Positions 44,467-52,550 of a stretch of DNA of 64,000 bases are shown here, one piece after another. Position 1 is the stretch's first letter; each line of letters starts with the position of its first letter. The notes beneath the pieces were generated by a model. That model did no database searches, had not been told where the DNA came from, and saw only the letters and a list, made by a program, of their open reading frames with translations. This DNA comes from Halovibrio salipaludis (GTDB taxonomy: Bacteria; Pseudomonadota; Gammaproteobacteria; Pseudomonadales; Oleiphilaceae). The stretch covers positions 930,001 through 994,000 of the forward strand of contig NZ_NSKD01000001.1 of assembly GCF_002286965.1 (NCBI RefSeq), in the 5' to 3' direction. A program made the translations under genes and the position numbers.

Positions 44467-45210
44467 ATGAATGACTGCATGAGCGACGACATCCAGACCC
44501 TTGCGCGGGAAGACAATGAGCGGTGCCAGAACCCGGGCTCTGGCATGGCGCTGCTGGGCCAGCATCCGCTGTTCAATGGCCTGTCGCGTCGGGATTTTGA
44601 GGATCTCGGGGAAAGCATCCGTCTGGTCAAACTGCGTCGGGGCCAGGTGCTGTACAAGCAGGATTCACCGGCCTACGAGTTCTTCTATGTGGTGAGCGGG
44701 CGGTTGCGCCTGTACCGGCTGGACACCACCGGTCAGGAACGCACCCTGGACAGCCACGGCCCGGGGGAGGTGTTCGCGGACGTGATGATCTACGCGGACC
44801 CGGCCCGCTATGTGGCCTACGCCGAACCCCTGCGCCGGACGGAGCTGCTGGCCATTCCCACGGACCGTTTCCGGGCGATCCTCGAACGGAATCCGGCCTA
44901 CAGCCAGCTGCTGCTGCGCCAGTACGCCTCGCGCATGGTCCAGAGGTTCCGGGACCTGGAGGTGATGACGGTACGGCGGGGCGTGCAGCGGGTGATGCGC
45001 TACCTGCTGGAATTCGTACCGGACAACCAGCGCTACAACATCGAGGTGGAGCTGCCCCTGCCCCAGAACCAGATCGCCACGCGGCTGGCCATGCAGCCGG
45101 AGACCCTCTCCCGGCTGATGCGGGACATGGCCGAGGAGGGTGTGTTCGAACTGCGCCGCGGCCGCCTGTTCATCCCGGACCGCCAGGCACTGGAAGAGCG
45201 CTGCCTGTAG
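44467..45210 (+). CDS. Crp/Fnr-family transcriptional regulator
   Basis: A 247-residue regulator: cyclic-nucleotide-binding-type jelly roll (about 30-150; RGQVLYKQDSPAYEFFYVVSG), a dimer helix, and a C-terminal winged helix (LPQNQIATRLAMQPETLSR). The four-cysteine N-terminal cluster of Fnr is absent, and the RxS/T motif for cAMP is not clear, so Dnr-like sensing (possibly heme or NO) is as likely as cAMP. A second ATG at 44479 is possible. The last codon and stop, CTG TAG, are from a REP element. Confidence 0.88.
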   Translation: MNDCMSDDIQTLAREDNERCQNPGSGMALLGQHPLFNGLSRRDFEDLGESIRLVKLRRGQVLYKQDSPAYEFFYVVSGRLRLYRLDTTGQERTLDSHGPGEVFADVMIYADPARYVAYAEPLRRTELLAIPTDRFRAILERNPAYSQLLLRQYASRMVQRFRDLEVMTVRRGVQRVMRYLLEFVPDNQRYNIEVELPLPQNQIATRLAMQPETLSRLMRDMAEEGVFELRRGRLFIPDRQALEERCL

Positions 45211-45260
45211 GAGCGAGCTTGCTCGCGAAATCCCGGATCGCTTGCAAGCAAGCTCCTACA
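45205..45260. repeat. REP element (paired) supplying a stop codon
   Basis: ctgtaggagcgagcttgctc and cgcttgcaagcaagctccta. The CTGTAG is the end of the Crp/Fnr gene (45210). Confidence 0.88.
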
Positions 45261-45271
45261 ATCGCGCCGAA

Positions 45272-46318
45272 TTACCCGTCCCGCAACAGACTGATGATAT
45301 TGATCAGCCCGGCATTCGCACGCGTCAGATAGGACGACATCGTCAGCGAATAGTTCGGAACCAGCCCGAACTGGGAGCCATTGAGCACCATCGGGCTGGT
45401 CATGGAGCGCTGGGTGTATTCCAGCTCCCGGATGATCTGCTCAAGGCTGACCATGGCGTTCTTGTCCTCCAGCACACTGCGGAAGTCACGCTTGAGGGCC
45501 TTGAGGTAGACCAGCATCGCCCAGGTTGTGCCGCGGGCCTGGTAGAACACATTGTCGACCTGCATCCAGGGCGTCTGGCTCACATCCTCAATGGGCTGCC
45601 TCTTGGCGGCGGCTGCATTGGGATCATTCGCCAGCATGGTCGCCCGGCGGCGCTCCGCCACGCTGGCGGCCAGATTCTGGGACATGCTGCCCAGGCGCTT
45701 GTTCATCAGGTCGAGGATCGTTGCCAGGTTGTCCGCCCGGGCGTAGAAATCGCCACGGGCCGAATCCGGGTTCACCAGGTCCTGCCGGTAGGCCCTGAGC
45801 TCCTCAATCGCGTTGTTGTACTTACCCTCCGCCGAGGGAAAGATCCAGCGCTCGCTGTCGTTGTTCAGCAGGATCTGGGCCTGGACCAGGTTCGGGTTCT
45901 CGTTGGACTGGGACTGGGAACGCGAGACGTCGTTGCGCAGTGCCAGCGAGAGATCGCGCGCCTGGCGGATCGCGCCGGTCTCCCAGGCGGCGATGTTGTC
46001 CATCAGCACGAAGGGCGGCATCACGTCATTGGACAGGAAGCCGCCGCGCTTGTTGACGATGATGTCCAGGGAGCGGATCAGCGACTCGGTGGTGTAATAG
46101 CCCACTGGCGGCTCGTCCTGATCGGAATCCGCCTTGAACGCTTCCAGGATGGCGTCCTGTTTGGGGGCCTGCGGGTTACCGTTGGGCCAGAACGACACCA
46201 CAAACAGAGCCACCGCTATGGCCAGCCCCACCACCACCGGAGTCATGATCAGGCCGCGGGCGCGCAGCCTCGGCATCCGGTCGGTCACGGCGCGCGCTGC
46301 TCGTCTCAAGTATCCCAT
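45272..46318 (-). CDS. DUF2333 family membrane protein
   Basis: A 348-residue protein with one N-terminal membrane helix (MTPVVVGLAIAVALFVVSF) and a long periplasmic helical domain. DVMPPFVLMDNIAAWETG, SLALRNDVSRSQSQS and YARADNLATILDLMNKRLG are typical of DUF2333, a family of unknown function found in Pseudomonas relatives. The Met at 46318 (MGYLRR) is preferred because GGGAAG lies just before it; Mets at 46336 and 46360 are alternatives. Confidence 0.82.
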   Translation of the reverse strand: MGYLRRAARAVTDRMPRLRARGLIMTPVVVGLAIAVALFVVSFWPNGNPQAPKQDAILEAFKADSDQDEPPVGYYTTESLIRSLDIIVNKRGGFLSNDVMPPFVLMDNIAAWETGAIRQARDLSLALRNDVSRSQSQSNENPNLVQAQILLNNDSERWIFPSAEGKYNNAIEELRAYRQDLVNPDSARGDFYARADNLATILDLMNKRLGSMSQNLAASVAERRRATMLANDPNAAAAKRQPIEDVSQTPWMQVDNVFYQARGTTWAMLVYLKALKRDFRSVLEDKNAMVSLEQIIRELEYTQRSMTSPMVLNGSQFGLVPNYSLTMSSYLTRANAGLINIISLLRDG

Positions 46319-46407
46319 GGAGCTTCCCGTTGTCATCGTTTGCTGCAGAGGCGCCAGCATAACTGACTTGCCCCGCCACCTCTATCCATGCCACGCAACC
46401 CCTGCGC

Positions 46408-46463
46408 CTGTAGGAGCGAGCTCGCTCGCGATAACCCTGGATCGCTTGTAAGCAAGCTCCTAC
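46408..46463. repeat. REP element (paired)
   Basis: cctgtaggagcgagctcgct and cgcttgtaagcaagctccta, between the tandem DUF2333 and rhodanese genes on the minus strand, just after the rhodanese stop. Confidence 0.88.
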
Positions 46464-46467
46464 AGAG

Positions 46468-46827
46468 TCAGGCAGCCCCCAGCGCCTGCATCACCTCATC
46501 ACAGCTGCAATCAATCACGCTTACCCGGGTGAACCCCATGCGCTCAAGCGCCTCCGCGGCCAGCGCCGCTCGCCCGCCGGTGGCACAGTGGAGGAAGATG
46601 GGGGTGTCCGGGTCCGTCGTGTACTCGGGGATCTTCATCTCCAGAATGCCCCGGGGCAGGTTGATGGTGCCGGTGGCGCGTTTCTCGCCGACCTCGCCCG
46701 GCTCCCGAACATCAATGACCAGCGCGTTCGGCTCATCCGCGAGCATCTCGCGCGCGGCTTCCGGGGTGAGGCAGTGCAGGCCGGCCTTGGTTTCGGCCAC
46801 GATTTCGGGAAGGGTACGCAAGCTCAT
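46468..46827 (-). CDS. Rhodanese-like sulfurtransferase
   Basis: A 119-residue single-domain rhodanese. VIDVREPGEVGEKRATGTIN is the family core, and Cys81 in LHCATGGRAA is the active-site cysteine that carries persulfide. The C-terminus has two further cysteines (IDCSCDE). The start at 46827 is chosen; the frame open to 46926 translates the REP-associated repeat upstream and is not protein. Rhodaneses can also carry selenium, but this gene is 11 kb from the selenium island. Confidence 0.9.
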   Translation of the reverse strand: MSLRTLPEIVAETKAGLHCLTPEAAREMLADEPNALVIDVREPGEVGEKRATGTINLPRGILEMKIPEYTTDPDTPIFLHCATGGRAALAAEALERMGFTRVSVIDCSCDEVMQALGAA

Positions 46828-46883
46828 GATCAAAACTCCAGTATCCGTGAATGAATGGCCCCATGATAAACCGTTTCCCCAAC

Positions 46884-46939
46884 CTGTAGGAGCGAGCTCG
46901 CTCGCGATATTTCCCGTGGGCAGCATGCTGAAGCGGCCA
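46884..46939. repeat. REP element with composite tail, copy A
   Basis: cctgtaggagcgagctcgct and cgcgatat, then a tail containing cagcatgctgaagcggcca. The same tail follows the REPs at 49713 and 55904. Confidence 0.8.
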
Positions 46940-46956
46940 TGGTCTTTGTCTTCTGC

Positions 46957-46992
46957 GTTTACTGTTTTCTAATAGTAAACTTTCGAGTAAAC
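46957..46992. promoter_or_regulatory. Predicted operator of the toxin-antitoxin operon
   Basis: Half-sites gtttact (46957-46963) and agtaaac (46974-46980) form an inverted repeat, and a third agtaaac follows at 46986-46992, ending 8 bp before the toxin start. Placement and symmetry suit antitoxin autorepression. Confidence 0.55.
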
Positions 46993-46999
46993 TGTGCTC

Positions 47000-47260
47000 A
47001 TGTACAAAGTGAGCTATCGGAAAGCGGCGCTCAAGGCTTTGCGGCGAATGCCCGCGCCACAGGGGCAAAAAATGCGGGAAGCCTTAAGCGAGATTGCCAG
47101 GGACCCCTATCGGTCGAGAGGGAACCAGTGGAAGCCAATGAAAGGAGGCGACTTCTGGCGGCTTCGGCAGGGCAGTTATCGTGCCATCTGCCGTATCGAT
47201 GACGGCGAGTTGATGATTCTCGTGTTGAAAGTCGGGCCAAGGGGAGACGTCTACAAATGA
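47000..47260 (+). CDS. RelE/ParE-family toxin
   Basis: An 86-residue basic protein of the RelE/ParE fold (MYKVSYRKAALKALRRMPAP, WRLRQGSYRAICRIDDGELM, LKVGPRGDVYK). RelE-like members cleave ribosome-bound mRNA and ParE-like members act on gyrase; which applies here cannot be settled from sequence. The toxin gene comes first and overlaps the antitoxin by 4 bp. The start at 47000 excludes two residues open at 46994. Confidence 0.88.
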   Translation: MYKVSYRKAALKALRRMPAPQGQKMREALSEIARDPYRSRGNQWKPMKGGDFWRLRQGSYRAICRIDDGELMILVLKVGPRGDVYK

Positions 47261-47634
47261 GTGTTCAGGTTATCGAGAAGAACGGAGTCCCCGAATACGC
47301 GGTTATTCCGTATAAGGAGTATCAGCGGCTGGTCGAGCAGGCGCAAGAGGCTCAGGACCTTACAGATGCTGAGGCCGCAGTGCGGGCGATTGAAGCGGGG
47401 GAAGAGACCATCCCCGAGGATGTTGTGGAGCGTCTGCTCAGTGGCGAGGAACATCCGATCAAGGTATGGCGGGAATATCGGGGCCTGACTCAGGAAGCCC
47501 TGGGGGAGCGGGCCGGTGTCGGGAAATCCTACATCTCTCAGCTGGAGGCGCGCTCCAAGGACGGTTCGACCCGGGTCATCAAAGCGTTGGCGAATGCGTT
47601 GGCTGTCGATATAGACGATCTGCTCGAGGAATAG
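47257..47634 (+). CDS. Xre-type antitoxin with N-terminal Phd-like segment
   Basis: A 125-residue protein. Residues 1-30 (VIEKNGVPEYAVIPYKEYQRL) resemble the Phd/YefM neutralising segment; residues about 70-115 form an Xre helix-turn-helix (REYRGLTQEALGERAGVGKS). It probably represses its own operon at the repeats at 46957-46992 and neutralises the toxin before it. It is convergent with the MBL gene 1 bp away. Confidence 0.85.
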   Translation: MSVQVIEKNGVPEYAVIPYKEYQRLVEQAQEAQDLTDAEAAVRAIEAGEETIPEDVVERLLSGEEHPIKVWREYRGLTQEALGERAGVGKSYISQLEARSKDGSTRVIKALANALAVDIDDLLEE

Positions 47635-47635
47635 T

Positions 47636-49054
47636 TCAGCCACCCTCACCCGGAATCAGCACCTGCGCCTGCGTCCGTGCCGCCAGTAACCGGGCGAGCG
47701 CCTGCTTCGCATCGGGATCACCGTGCACCAGACGGATCTCCGAGGGTCCTTCCTCAATCCCTTCCATAAACCGCACCAGATCCGACTGGCCCGCATGGGC
47801 CGAGTAGCCCGTGAGCCTGTGAACACCGGCCCGGATGACACAGCGTTCCCCATCCAGCATCACGTAACCGCCTTCCGGCCCGTAACGCAGGATGTCGCGC
47901 CCCGGTGTGCCCTGTGCCTGGTAGCCGCAGAACACCACGTCATTGCGGTCCTGGCCCAGCATCGCCTTCAGGTAATTCACAATGCGCCCGCCATCGCACA
48001 TGCCCGAGCCCGCCAGCACCACACAGGGGCGGCCCGTGTCGTTCAGGTACTCAACCGCATTGAGATGGTCCTGGTGATCGTCGATCACGGTAAGCTGCTC
48101 AAAGGACAATGGATGGCGGCCCTCGCGGACCAGTGCCGAGGCCTCCGCGTCCCAGAAGGGCTTCAGTGCCCGGTAGTGCTCCGTGAAGTTGGCGGCCAGC
48201 GGGGAATCCACCACGATCTCCAGCTCCCGCCACGCCACCGGCTGGCCGTTATGGCTCGCCGCTGGTGCCTCGGGCGCCTCATGGATGATGGCCTCCAATT
48301 CGTACAGCAGCTCCTGGGTGCGCCCGAGACTGAACGCCGGGATCATCACGGTCCCGCCGTTGGCCAGGGCCCCCTCGATGACGCCGCGCAGCTGCTCGCG
48401 CCGGTCCTCGCGGTGCGCATGGTCCCGGTCACCGTAAGTGCTCTCCAGGATCAGCCGGTCGCAGCGCTCGGGCGGCTCCGGCGCCGGAATCAAAGGGGTG
48501 CCCGGAGCGCCTAGGTCGCCACTGTAGACGATGCGCTCGTGCGCCTCGCCAGCACGGGCCTCGCATTCCACGTAAGCGGACCCGAGGATATGGCCCGCCC
48601 GCTGGAGCCGTATGGAAAGGCTCGCGTCATCCTCCGCGAACACCTCATGCCACTCGCCATAGGGCAGAGCTACCGTGCGTTCACGGATCACCGCCAGCAC
48701 CGGCTCGATCAGGGAGCGGTTCCGCGTAAAGCCGATCTTGAGCGCATCCTCCAGCATCACCGGCAACAGCCGGGCCGTGGGTTCCGAGCACAGGATGGGC
48801 CCTTGGAACCCGGCCGCCAAAAGGTGCGGAATGCGCCCGATGTGGTCAATGTGCACATGGGAGACCACCATGGCCGTGATGGGCTCTATGGGAAAGCCAA
48901 TGGCCAGCGACTGGGCCGAGGCATTGCCGGCTGCGTCGGTGCCCTGAAAGAGCCCACAGTCGAGCAGGATGCTGCGCGCGCCGACGGCCAGCTCATGGCA
49001 TGAGCCCGTTACGCCGTTCACGGCGCCGTGGTGGTGGAGTTCAATGGTGGTCAT
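47636..49054 (-). CDS. MBL-fold beta-CASP metallo-hydrolase
   Basis: A 472-residue protein. The metal motif is HVHIDH (His66, His68, Asp70, His71), further ligands appear in AGHILGSAYVE and GDLG, and SAHAGQ near the C-terminus is the last His of beta-CASP/RMMBL proteins. VMIPAFSLGRTQELLYEL is a beta-CASP feature. These proteins act as RNA exo- or endonucleases in bacteria and archaea; the physiological target here is unknown. The architecture is complete. Confidence 0.88.
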   Translation of the reverse strand: MTTIELHHHGAVNGVTGSCHELAVGARSILLDCGLFQGTDAAGNASAQSLAIGFPIEPITAMVVSHVHIDHIGRIPHLLAAGFQGPILCSEPTARLLPVMLEDALKIGFTRNRSLIEPVLAVIRERTVALPYGEWHEVFAEDDASLSIRLQRAGHILGSAYVECEARAGEAHERIVYSGDLGAPGTPLIPAPEPPERCDRLILESTYGDRDHAHREDRREQLRGVIEGALANGGTVMIPAFSLGRTQELLYELEAIIHEAPEAPAASHNGQPVAWRELEIVVDSPLAANFTEHYRALKPFWDAEASALVREGRHPLSFEQLTVIDDHQDHLNAVEYLNDTGRPCVVLAGSGMCDGGRIVNYLKAMLGQDRNDVVFCGYQAQGTPGRDILRYGPEGGYVMLDGERCVIRAGVHRLTGYSAHAGQSDLVRFMEGIEEGPSEIRLVHGDPDAKQALARLLAARTQAQVLIPGEGG

Positions 49055-49146
49055 GGCATCTCCCTATGCGTTATCAAAAACAATCCCGGTCCGCTGTTCG
49101 GTCGTATGGGTTCCCATCGACAACAGCAACCCAATCGGAGGTCCCC

Positions 49147-49644
49147 GTGAGCAATGCTGCCCTTGTACGCCTGACCTACGCCAGCACAGCCACGTTCGAG
49201 CCCAACGAGAGCGGCGGCATCGAGGTCTCCGTGGGCCAGATCCTGGCCGAATCACGGCGCAACAACAAAAAGCGCCGGATCGGCGGTGTGCTCCATTACG
49301 GCAACGGCTACTTCTTCCAGTGCCTGGAAGGCGAGCGGGACGCGGTCAGCGACTGTTACCAGCGCATCAGCGGGGATTCCCGTCACCGGGATGTTAAGGC
49401 GCTCTCCTTTGAAGACATCGACCAGCGGATGTTCCCGGACTGGTCCATGAAATACCTGCCGGTGGCTGATGAGGTCTCGCGCCTGCTGGCCAAGCGCAAC
49501 CAGGCCTTCAACCCGTATGCGTTCGATGACGCCATGGTATCAGAGCTCCTGGAGGCCTGCGCACAGGGGAAAGACCCGACCGAAGCGACCGCCGGAACCA
49601 AGCCCAAGCCGCCGCTGTGGAAGCGGCTTTTCGGGAAAGCTTGA
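49147..49644 (+). CDS. BLUF-domain blue-light photoreceptor
   Basis: A 165-residue protein whose first 110 residues form a BLUF domain (flavin blue-light sensor). Visible photocycle residues are Tyr11 (LTYAS), Asn40 (RRNNKK) and Gln58 (FFQCLEG), with the Trp/Met segment FPDWSMKYL. About 50 C-terminal residues have no recognised output domain, so it probably works by protein contact. The start is GTG with GGAGG six bases upstream. The region 49055-49146 before it carries no other feature. Confidence 0.9.
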   Translation: MSNAALVRLTYASTATFEPNESGGIEVSVGQILAESRRNNKKRRIGGVLHYGNGYFFQCLEGERDAVSDCYQRISGDSRHRDVKALSFEDIDQRMFPDWSMKYLPVADEVSRLLAKRNQAFNPYAFDDAMVSELLEACAQGKDPTEATAGTKPKPPLWKRLFGKA

Positions 49645-49655
49645 GGTGATCTCTC

Positions 49656-49691
49656 GATGACCTCGGATCGCTTGCAAGCAAGCTCCTACTA
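49656..49691. repeat. REP half-element
   Basis: Ends cgcttgcaagcaagctccta with only a degraded left partner, directly after the BLUF gene. Confidence 0.7.
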
Positions 49692-49712
49692 CAGTTCATT
49701 GATCTCCGTCTT

Positions 49713-49790
49713 CTGTAGGAGCGAGCTCGCTCGCGATATCACCCGTGTGCGGCATGTTGAAGTGGCCAGGCCCCCTGCTGGGATGCCTCG
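49713..49790. repeat. REP element with composite tail, copy B
   Basis: ctgtaggagcgagctcgctc then a tail (gcggcatgttgaagtggcca, then ctgctgggatgcctc) closely matching that at 55904-55981. Confidence 0.85.
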
Positions 49791-49800
49791 GTCGATAGTG

Positions 49801-50739
49801 TTAATGGCGGGTAAATACTTCTTCCAGAGAGCGGGCCTCCAGAACGTTATCAGCCCAGTGCTCCAGCTCCTCCGTGGAGGCGGACTCCAGCCTCTTACGG
49901 GTCGCTTCGTCCAGAGGCCCAAAACGGCGCTTGAGCTGGCGAAGTAACAGAGTCCGTTCGCCAGTGGCCCTGCCCTGTTCCAAGCCTTGTTCTAAACCCT
50001 GCTCCAGGCCCTGCTGTACCCCGCGCTGTTCACCTTCGGCCAGCAGACGCTCTCTCAATCCGGCCATGGTCTTCGTCTCCTGTGGATACTGTTCCTCGTA
50101 TACCTTCATTTCATTATCGTCCAGTGCTGTATAGATGTCGATGAAGTCCACATACTTGAGCTGGCGCTCCCTGTCCGGCTCGAGTTCCATCAGCCCGCGA
50201 ACGGCGCGGGCATAGACCTCCAGCTTCTGCTCCTCGGACCAACGCATGTTGGGAAGGTTCAGGCGCGCTACCAGGTTGTCGCTGTCCCAATAGTGCTCGG
50301 CAGGAAGCTGTTCCAGCTCGCAATTGAGATACTGGAATGACAGGTAAGTCCGGGAATCTCCACCGAGGTGCAACTGCCCGGGAATGCTGGAGGAAGACCT
50401 GAGAAAGATCACCACCGGCACAACGCGTGTGGTCTGGTACAGCTCAGCCAGGTCGGTGCAGTAATGGATCAGCCGATGGATGGAGAACCGGGAAGGATCG
50501 GTCTCTTCTTCCAGTACAAACAGGATGGCTTCCCGCCGGCCGTCCGGCCACTCCACCAGCATGGGCACATCCAGCTCACGAAAGCGCTCCCCGAGCCGTT
50601 CTTTCTGTTGCTCTTCGCGCAGGAGCTGTATCTGCACCGAATCATCCAGGCCTCGCGCCTCAGCCTCGGCAAAGAACGCCAGCGCCTGGCGCGGGTAGTC
50701 CACAATGAGGTTCTTGAAGTTCTGGTCGTGGCTGTTCAT
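49801..50739 (-). CDS. Rpn-family putative nuclease/transposase-like protein
   Basis: A 312-residue protein of the Rpn/PD-(D/E)XK-like group (recombination-promoting nuclease). MNSHDQNFKNLIVDYPRQAL and MLVEWPDGRREAILFVLEEE cover the nuclease-like core; the acidic and Gln-rich positions (LEEETD) fit the catalytic pattern loosely. A tandem EQGL repeat (four units, about residues 245-260) precedes a C-terminal helical domain (LLLRQLKRRFGPLDE) of the DUF4351 type. Proteins of this family often vary in repeat number. It is flanked by REP elements. Confidence 0.8.
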   Translation of the reverse strand: MNSHDQNFKNLIVDYPRQALAFFAEAEARGLDDSVQIQLLREEQQKERLGERFRELDVPMLVEWPDGRREAILFVLEEETDPSRFSIHRLIHYCTDLAELYQTTRVVPVVIFLRSSSSIPGQLHLGGDSRTYLSFQYLNCELEQLPAEHYWDSDNLVARLNLPNMRWSEEQKLEVYARAVRGLMELEPDRERQLKYVDFIDIYTALDDNEMKVYEEQYPQETKTMAGLRERLLAEGEQRGVQQGLEQGLEQGLEQGRATGERTLLLRQLKRRFGPLDEATRKRLESASTEELEHWADNVLEARSLEEVFTRH

Positions 50740-50801
50740 CCCTGAAGTCCGCTAAATACTGTTTTAATATACAGTATGCGGAGAACCTGAAGGACGCAAC
50801 C

Positions 50802-50860
50802 CCGTAGGAACAAGCTCGCTCGCGATGATCTTCGGAATCGCTTGCAAGCAAGCCCCTACA
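50802..50860. repeat. REP element (paired)
   Basis: ccgtaggaacaagctcgctc and cgcttgcaagcaagccccta, with two substitutions from the usual form, between the Rpn gene and the AT-rich three-gene operon. Confidence 0.85.
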
Positions 50861-50901
50861 GAGGGTGGGCCGTCGCCTCCTGCATCACCGCCTTCAACAT
50901 G

Positions 50902-51372
50902 TCACCTTCCCAGTTCGTCACCAAGCTGACGTAAACGCCGGAAAAGTGGCGCATAGTGAAGGTTGGTGCGTATGGTCCGGGTTCCCTCAGGGTACTCGAA
51001 CCTTATAGTGTTTCGTTTCAAAGGCCACCAATGGGTTTCCGCCTGCAAGCTTATTAATCCGTCCATGGGCAGGCGGTGGTTGTTCTCCAAGTTTAGGTCA
51101 ATAAGATCATAGCCAATGGTGAGAACAGATTTCGTCTTGGGCCGCACTTTGGAGAGTAGGTCAGGGGCTTCACTGATGATCTCCAATCCAAGAAACACCA
51201 GTATCGCTTTTATAATGCCAAATAGGTCGAATTGGAGATCAAGATAATAAATAGCCAGAATGAATATAGCGGGCAGGGAAAGTCTGACGAAGCGAAACCA
51301 CTCCGATAGACCCACCCTTAATGCTAATGCCTGAATCAGGACCTGCTCAGCTCTGGAATCGTTTCCCTGCAC
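50902..51372 (-). CDS. Hypothetical membrane protein, third gene of an AT-rich operon
   Basis: A 156-residue protein with one or two membrane segments (FVRLSLPAIFILAIYYLDLQ, LFGIIKAILVFLGLEIIS) and a soluble C-terminal part with no recognised domain. The GTG at 51372 has a strong AGGAGGAG upstream and overlaps the preceding gene by 26 bp; an ATG at 51414 lacks this. The low GC content and lack of recognisable family suggest horizontal acquisition. Confidence 0.6.
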   Translation of the reverse strand: MQGNDSRAEQVLIQALALRVGLSEWFRFVRLSLPAIFILAIYYLDLQFDLFGIIKAILVFLGLEIISEAPDLLSKVRPKTKSVLTIGYDLIDLNLENNHRLPMDGLISLQAETHWWPLKRNTIRFEYPEGTRTIRTNLHYAPLFRRLRQLGDELGR

Positions 51373-51886
51373 GTCGATTGATCTCCTCCTGGATGGTCGC
51401 TTTAGCGCTTGCATTGTTCCAGAAAAAACCCCAGATGAGTACTGTCGATACCAATGTTAAAGGGGTTCTTCCATCCTTGCCGGGAAGTGATTTAACTTTC
51501 TCAATAACTTCTTTCCCTGATGCGGCACTGAATGAAAACCCAAGAAAGTTTCCGTAGGAGGCGATCGTATCGAAAAGTTCCTGATACTCAAACAACTCTT
51601 GGGTAGGCAATGACCATACACTCCAAAGAGGTTGCACTAGTGGTGTTGTTACTTTATTCCTCAGCTTTGCATGCAAAGGGCCTGGTAGTGTGGTCAATCT
51701 TTTAAGAATCCGCCGCTGCTCGCCTCGTGAGACATGATGATAAAGGACGACATCTGACAACAGACCAATAGTTTCTTTGTCCGGTAAATCTTTGAATCGT
51801 TGCTTTTTAAGATTCAGGATCTCGCATAGATACGCAATTTTAGCGGAATCCTTCTCCGGCATTCTGTATTCGAGTTCGTTCGACAT
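51347..51886 (-). CDS. Hypothetical protein, second gene of an AT-rich operon
   Basis: A 179-residue, mostly helical protein with no recognised domain. Near the C-terminus a hydrophobic stretch (TPLTLVSTVLIWGFFWNNAS) could be a membrane helix. The Met at 51886 follows a GGAGGAT; an upstream in-frame Met (51976) lies inside the preceding gene. It overlaps both neighbours on the same strand, indicating a coupled unit. Confidence 0.6.
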   Translation of the reverse strand: MSNELEYRMPEKDSAKIAYLCEILNLKKQRFKDLPDKETIGLLSDVVLYHHVSRGEQRRILKRLTTLPGPLHAKLRNKVTTPLVQPLWSVWSLPTQELFEYQELFDTIASYGNFLGFSFSAASGKEVIEKVKSLPGKDGRTPLTLVSTVLIWGFFWNNASAKATIQEEINRRAGKRFQS

Positions 51887-52280
51887 AGATCCTCCATGAT
51901 CGGTAGAGTTGGTTGAGCAACATGATAAGCACTGGTGATAGAAACCAGAATGCTTCCATGAAATAGTAACGTCCAATGTATACAGAAAGTGATGTCAGGA
52001 GTATTGACGATATCGAGAATGTTGCCAGGCTCTCATAAGAGGATAAGTGTTTTGAGTTAAGAAGCCTGAGAGACACAAAAAGCAATATTCCGAAAAGTGC
52101 CTGGAGAGCATAAATATAGAAATCGCATCCGCCCAGTGGTTCAAGGAATGTCGACCAGCTCCCTGTCTCTGGACATAGAGGGATAATATAAGAGTATAAG
52201 TAAATATTCGCGATCGGCAGATAGAAAACCGATATAGCGACGAGGCAGGCTGATATTGTGGAAAACAGAACTTTTTGCAT
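51840..52280 (-). CDS. Hypothetical membrane protein, first gene of an AT-rich operon
   Basis: A 146-residue protein with about four membrane helices (LFSTISACLVAISVFYLPIA, ALFGILLFVSLRLL, TFSISSILLTSLSVYIG, AFWFLSPVLIMLLNQLY) and a short basic tail. No family recognised. The base composition is clearly more AT-rich than the neighbouring genes. Its 3' end overlaps the next gene by 47 bp. The gap between it and the wbpM-like gene (52281-52550) holds only a REP half-element. Confidence 0.6.
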   Translation of the reverse strand: MQKVLFSTISACLVAISVFYLPIANIYLYSYIIPLCPETGSWSTFLEPLGGCDFYIYALQALFGILLFVSLRLLNSKHLSSYESLATFSISSILLTSLSVYIGRYYFMEAFWFLSPVLIMLLNQLYRSWRIYVERTRIQNAGEGFR

Positions 52281-52423
52281 ATCCGTTGCTTTTTGTGCGG
52301 AGGGCTTGCCTATAGTAGGCGTAGGGCACCTCTCATGAACACTGTTCCATATCTGAAGAGTAAGCTACAGGAGGTGGGTAGGGCTGGTCAAATGGTTACG
52401 TACTCGAGCTGTCGCTCCCTGCC

Positions 52424-52447
52424 CGGCTTGAGCTCTGCTCCTACAGT
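52424..52447. repeat. REP half-element
   Basis: Ends gagctctgctcctacag, the right half of a REP, without an intact left partner, upstream of the wbpM-like gene. Confidence 0.6.
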
Positions 52448-52550
52448 TAGGTTCGCAACCTCGGTCCTTCCGGCACCATTTGCGCCCTGACGGCAGGTGG
52501 ACGATAATCACATCTCACCACACCGCCATACGTCGCTCCGAGGACCGGGC

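Noticed and set aside
52281-52550. JUMPStart/ops element before the glycan locus
   Set aside because: No GGCGGTAGCGT-like ops sequence was found in the gap; only a REP half-element is present.
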